The notes beneath the pieces were generated by a model that did not search any database, had not been told where the DNA came from, and worked only from the letters and a program-made list of their open reading frames with translations. Position numbers and translations under genes: made by a program. A DNA stretch of 64,000 nucleotides from CAYLKS01 sp964384205 [NCBI: uncultured bacterium] (lineage in GTDB: Bacteria; JAGOEH01), in the NCBI GenBank assembly GCA_964384205.1, contig CAYLKS010000002.1, positions 1-64,000 on the forward strand, written 5' to 3'. Shown here piece by piece: positions 61,682 through 64,000 of this stretch (positions within the stretch are counted from its first letter, which is position 1; each line of letters starts with the position of its first letter).

Positions 61682-62302
61682 TTATCTATATTTTTTAATA
61701 AAATTAAGCATTTTTACAGAATATTCATCTATATCATCAATAATTCTCTCTGCTTTTGCATTTAATATTGCATAAAAAAATATTGAAAAAATAGCCACTA
61801 ACAAACCATAAGCGGTTGTCCCCATTGCTTTAGAAATTCCATTAGCTAACATTTCTGTACGCAATGCAGGATTTACATTATTTAAAGCAGAGAAAGCATC
61901 TATAAGACCAAAGATAGTACCCAAAAGACCTAACATAGTAGAAATCTGGCTTAAAATAGATAATAATGGAGTAAATTTTTTAATATTAGGAGCTTCTGCT
62001 AAAAAAACCTCATCAACAGCATCCTGAATATCTCGCTCTATACGTTCATGAAAAATTAATGCAGCACCTATAATCTTCGAAAGAGGTTTATTACTTTTAT
62101 TACAAATCTCTATAGCATCATTAATTTTTCTTTGTTTATATAAATCAAAAATTTTATCCATAAAAGGTTTGGCTTTTATATTTGCTCTAATAAATAAATA
62201 TACAAAGCGCTCTAATACAATAAAAAGAGCAATTAGAAAAACAAAAGAAATAATATGCATCATAAAACCGCCAGATACATAAATTTTTATTAAATAATCC
62301 AT
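61682..62302 (-). CDS. ExbB/TolQ/MotA-like proton channel (second set)
   Basis: This 206-residue protein has three membrane helices, a cytoplasmic loop (about 45-110), and the family blocks LSQISTMLGLLGTIFGLIDAF and ISKAMGTTAYGLLVAIFSIFF with the conserved Thr residues. It is the stator of the second motor. I choose ATG 62302 with AAGGAGGA just upstream; a TTG five codons earlier would lie in that site. It begins 20 bases after the rnpB RNA with no promoter between them, so it seems to be transcribed together with rnpB. Confidence 0.88.
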   Translation of the reverse strand: MDYLIKIYVSGGFMMHIISFVFLIALFIVLERFVYLFIRANIKAKPFMDKIFDLYKQRKINDAIEICNKSNKPLSKIIGAALIFHERIERDIQDAVDEVFLAEAPNIKKFTPLLSILSQISTMLGLLGTIFGLIDAFSALNNVNPALRTEMLANGISKAMGTTAYGLLVAIFSIFFYAILNAKAERIIDDIDEYSVKMLNFIKKYR

Positions 62303-62322
62303 AAATCCTCCTTCCAAAAAAT

Positions 62323-62623
62323 GGTTAAAGGTAGGCTATAAGCCGGATTCTGTCTCCATTAAGGAGTGTGACTATCTATCTAGTTAGCGAATCACTCCGC
62401 TAATCAAGCGACCTACCCGAAGGTTATATGGTTTGGACAGCCCAACCTTCCTATTTGGTCTTGCTCCGGATGGGGTATGCCATTTTCACCTGGCAAAAAA
62501 ACCAGTCTTTTTTCTGCGGCACTATCCAGGAGTTACCTCCTGCTCTCGTTAAGAGCCATCCTGTCCAAAGGAGTCCGGACTTTCCTCTCTAATAATAGAG
62601 CAGCCACAAACCTACCTTTAACC
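62323..62623 (-). ncRNA. rnpB: RNase P RNA (bacterial type)
   Basis: The - strand carries the RNase P RNA signature GAGGAAAGTCCGGACTCC (62592-62575) near the 5' end and the complementary late segment with AGAATCCGGCTTATAG near the 3' end. P1 is a 13-bp helix (62623-62611 with 62335-62323). Several internal hairpins fit the bacterial pattern. About 301 nt. Its 5' end overlaps the last six bases of the zinc-ribbon gene including the stop codon, and only a short T run lies between its 3' end and the TolQ-like gene. With protein RnpA it removes 5' leaders of tRNAs. Confidence 0.95.
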
Positions 62624-63337
62624 TTCTTCTGTCCAATATAATATTCTACCGCAATGTTCACAATAAATAACTTTATTTTGTTTCTTTATTTTTAATATAT
62701 TCTGCATAGATTGAGCTTGGAAACAACCACCACAAGCATTACCCCTAATAAGAGGAACCACTACTCTACCATCAGTTGCTTTACGCACCCTTTCATATCT
62801 ATTAAGAAATTTCTTAGGTATACCTTGAATTTTTTCCTCTCTATCTTTTATCTGATTAGAATAATCTTTTTTAATTACCTCATATTTTGACTTCAACTCT
62901 TCTAAAATAGGCTCATATTCTTTATAATAATTATCTCTCTCAACGGTTATCTCTTCATACTTAAGCTTTAATTCTTCTATTTCTTTTTCTAAATCCGCTA
63001 TCTCTATCTTTAATTCTTTTATTATTGCCTGATTCTCATCTAACTCTTTCAACAAAGCATCATATTCATCATTAGTCTTTACCTGCATCAACCTTTCTTC
63101 ACCAGACTTCAACCTTCTTTTCACATCTTCTATTTTAGTTTTCTTTTCTTTAGAAACACTTTCCTTCTCCTCTAATAGAGAACGCAACCCCTCAACCTGC
63201 TGATCATAATTTTTCATTTTAGATTCAATATGTGATATTGAATCAGGTATATTATAATATTCTTGCTCCAAATCCATTATTTTTGAATCAAAATTTTGAA
63301 GCTCAATCAAACGATTTAATATTTCTTTTTCGTCCAA
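62618..63337 (-). CDS. Coiled-coil protein with C4-type zinc ribbon (DUF164/zf-RING_7)
   Basis: The 239-residue protein is a long coiled coil (about 20-170) followed by a zinc ribbon with C-GG-C (about 205-208) and C-EH-C (about 229-232). The family is widespread in bacteria and its function is mostly unknown. The start codon is TTG, with GAGGAG seven to eight bases upstream, 21 bases after a tRNA gene. Its stop codon lies within the P1 helix of rnpB. Confidence 0.87.
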   Translation of the reverse strand: MDEKEILNRLIELQNFDSKIMDLEQEYYNIPDSISHIESKMKNYDQQVEGLRSLLEEKESVSKEKKTKIEDVKRRLKSGEERLMQVKTNDEYDALLKELDENQAIIKELKIEIADLEKEIEELKLKYEEITVERDNYYKEYEPILEELKSKYEVIKKDYSNQIKDREEKIQGIPKKFLNRYERVRKATDGRVVVPLIRGNACGGCFQAQSMQNILKIKKQNKVIYCEHCGRILYWTEEG

Positions 63338-63358
63338 ACGATTCTCCTCTTTTTAAAT

Positions 63359-63433
63359 TGGGCCCACCAGGATTCGAACCTGGGACCTACCGGTTATGAG
63401 CCGGCAGCTCTAACCAAACTGAGCTATGGGCCC
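63359..63433 (-). tRNA. tRNA with CAU anticodon (elongator Met, or Ile after lysidine modification)
   Basis: A 75-base cloverleaf on the - strand: acceptor GGGCCCA with TGGGCCC, D arm GCTC...GAGC, anticodon stem around CTCATAA, T arm CCAGG-TTCGAAT-CCTGG, discriminator A. Initiator tRNA is unlikely because position 1-72 is paired (G-C) and the three G-C pairs at the base of the anticodon stem are missing. Met and TilS-modified Ile2 cannot be separated by eye. Confidence 0.9.
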
Positions 63434-63450
63434 TCTCTCAATATGCCCTA

Positions 63451-63479
63451 ATTATAATATATTTTCCCCAAAAATGCAA
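63451..63479 (-). promoter_or_regulatory. Sigma-70-type promoter for the tRNA(CAU)-zinc ribbon-rnpB unit
   Basis: On the - strand: TTGCAT (63479-63474), 17 bp, TATAAT (63456-63451). Start near 63444, about 11 bases before the tRNA. It begins ten bases after the sigma-factor stop codon and is the last clear promoter before 48470. Confidence 0.75.
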
Positions 63480-63488
63480 GCTTTTTTT

Positions 63489-64000
63489 TTAAACTATCAC
63501 AACATAACCTAAAATACTTAAAGGCTCACTTCTATACTTCAATTTCTTTAATGCAAGCTTCTCTATATTTTTCACCTGATTATAACTAATATCCAATATA
63601 TTCATTACATCTCTATAATCAAAAGAAATTCCCCAATATCCATATAATAATCTTAAAACCTTCTCTTCTCTATCTAATAATAAATGACTATATTTAGATA
63701 ACTTAAACTTTACATCTTTAATATCCGCTTCTTCCTTTTTATCCTCTGATTCCTCATATTCATTAAACTGTATAATTTTATACTCTAATCTATCAACATT
63801 TTCTGTATTTTCAAAAGAACGAACATTATTCATAGCAGATAATAACTGTATAACAATTATTTCTGAAACCCCACTATCTTCTGCAATTTCTTCATATGTA
63901 GGCATTCTTTCTAACTTCTGCATAAGCTTATCCATCGATTTTGTAATTTTTTTAATAACCTTTTGCTTTTTCTCAGAAACGCTAATCAATGAACTATTTT
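63489..64000 (-). CDS. Sigma-70 family RNA polymerase sigma factor, C-terminal part (partial)
   Basis: The gene runs off the right edge; the frame is open to base 64000, so the visible TTG at 63989 is not its start. About 170 residues are seen. A region-3-like segment has KLERMPTYEEIAEDSGVSE (about 26-44 from the TTG) and a region-4-like segment has LDREEKVLRLLYGY and ISYNQVKNIEKLALKKLKYRS, aligning with the usual S-R-E-R-V-R-Q-I-E recognition helix. The recognition helix reads S-Y-N-Q-V-K-N-I-E, so several DNA-contacting Arg residues are replaced. A short acidic linker (EESEDKKEEAD) lies between the two parts. Likely a primary-like or alternative sigma factor; which one cannot be told. Confidence 0.75.
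   Translation of the reverse strand, partial: NSSLISVSEKKQKVIKKITKSMDKLMQKLERMPTYEEIAEDSGVSEIIVIQLLSAMNNVRSFENTENVDRLEYKIIQFNEYEESEDKKEEADIKDVKFKLSKYSHLLLDREEKVLRLLYGYWGISFDYRDVMNILDISYNQVKNIEKLALKKLKYRSEPLSILGYVVIV

Noticed and set aside
1-64000. CRISPR array or insertion sequence
   Set aside because: No regularly spaced repeats, no transposase and no terminal inverted repeats were found.

Overview
The window is about 64 kb of very AT-rich DNA from a Gram-negative (two-membrane), probably anaerobic bacterium. The two-membrane reading rests on a TonB-dependent receptor, two ExbB/ExbD/TonB-type motors, a heptose-phosphate kinase (HldE/RfaE1), a heptosyltransferase-like protein and an Lnt-like protein. 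The anaerobe reading rests on an NQR-type redox pump, a NapH-like iron-sulfur membrane protein, a 2[4Fe-4S] ferredoxin and two radical SAM proteins, with no oxygen enzyme visible. I cannot place the phylum; an uncultured, FCB-like candidate phylum would fit. The standard genetic code works throughout. Promoters that can be read are mostly TTGAC(A/T), 17 bp, TATAAT-like.

Layout. 1-540: end of a type II restriction enzyme gene and a start-less open fragment. 538-5534 (-): peptide (OPT) and nucleoside (CNT) transporters followed by two surface-glycan genes. 5740-8396 (+): AmpG-like MFS transporter and a tRNA-dihydrouridine synthase. 8415-16204 (-): hybrid sensor kinase, nqrBCDEF without nqrA, and two unknown proteins, ending at a perfect hairpin. 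16353-19797 (-): secreted GH31 glucosidase, ferredoxin, NapH-like protein. 19872-21989 (-): first exbB-exbD-exbD-tonB operon. 22174-23527 (+): tRNA-Gln and two unusual small proteins. 23534-26006 (-): tRNA-Lys abutting a TonB-dependent receptor. 26125-33439 (-): hldE, radical SAM protein, RNase G, two glycosyltransferases. 33554-41591 (-): tig-clpP-clpX-engB-rnz-rsmI-dxs-nadK. 41673-42977 (-): degenerate HD-GYP protein. 43156-48481 (+): large hydrolase, DUF554, Maf, Lnt-like pseudoenzyme. 48470-63433 (-): an almost gapless 15 kb run of tRNA(CAU), zinc-ribbon protein, rnpB, a second motor cluster, uppS, cdsA, dxr, transglutaminase-like protein, mreBCD, mrdA, rodA, comF and a YhcC-like radical SAM gene. 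The right edge cuts a divergent sigma-70 gene.

How the parts fit. Much of the window serves envelope growth: isoprenoid precursors (dxs, dxr), undecaprenyl carrier (uppS), phospholipid (cdsA), elongasome (mreBCD, mrdA, rodA), LPS sugar (hldE, GT9) and surface glycan. Two energised trans-envelope systems sit among these genes. The first is a conventional TonB system. The second (59671-62302) is the most novel element: a TolQ-like protein, two ExbD-like proteins (one with Asn in place of the conserved membrane Asp) and a protein joining a GspE/MshE-type N-terminal domain, one membrane span and an AgmX/TonB-like C-terminal domain. This topology recalls the Myxococcus Agl/Glt gliding motor. A second theme is stable RNA genes (three tRNAs and rnpB) sitting directly at the head of, or inside, protein-coding units.
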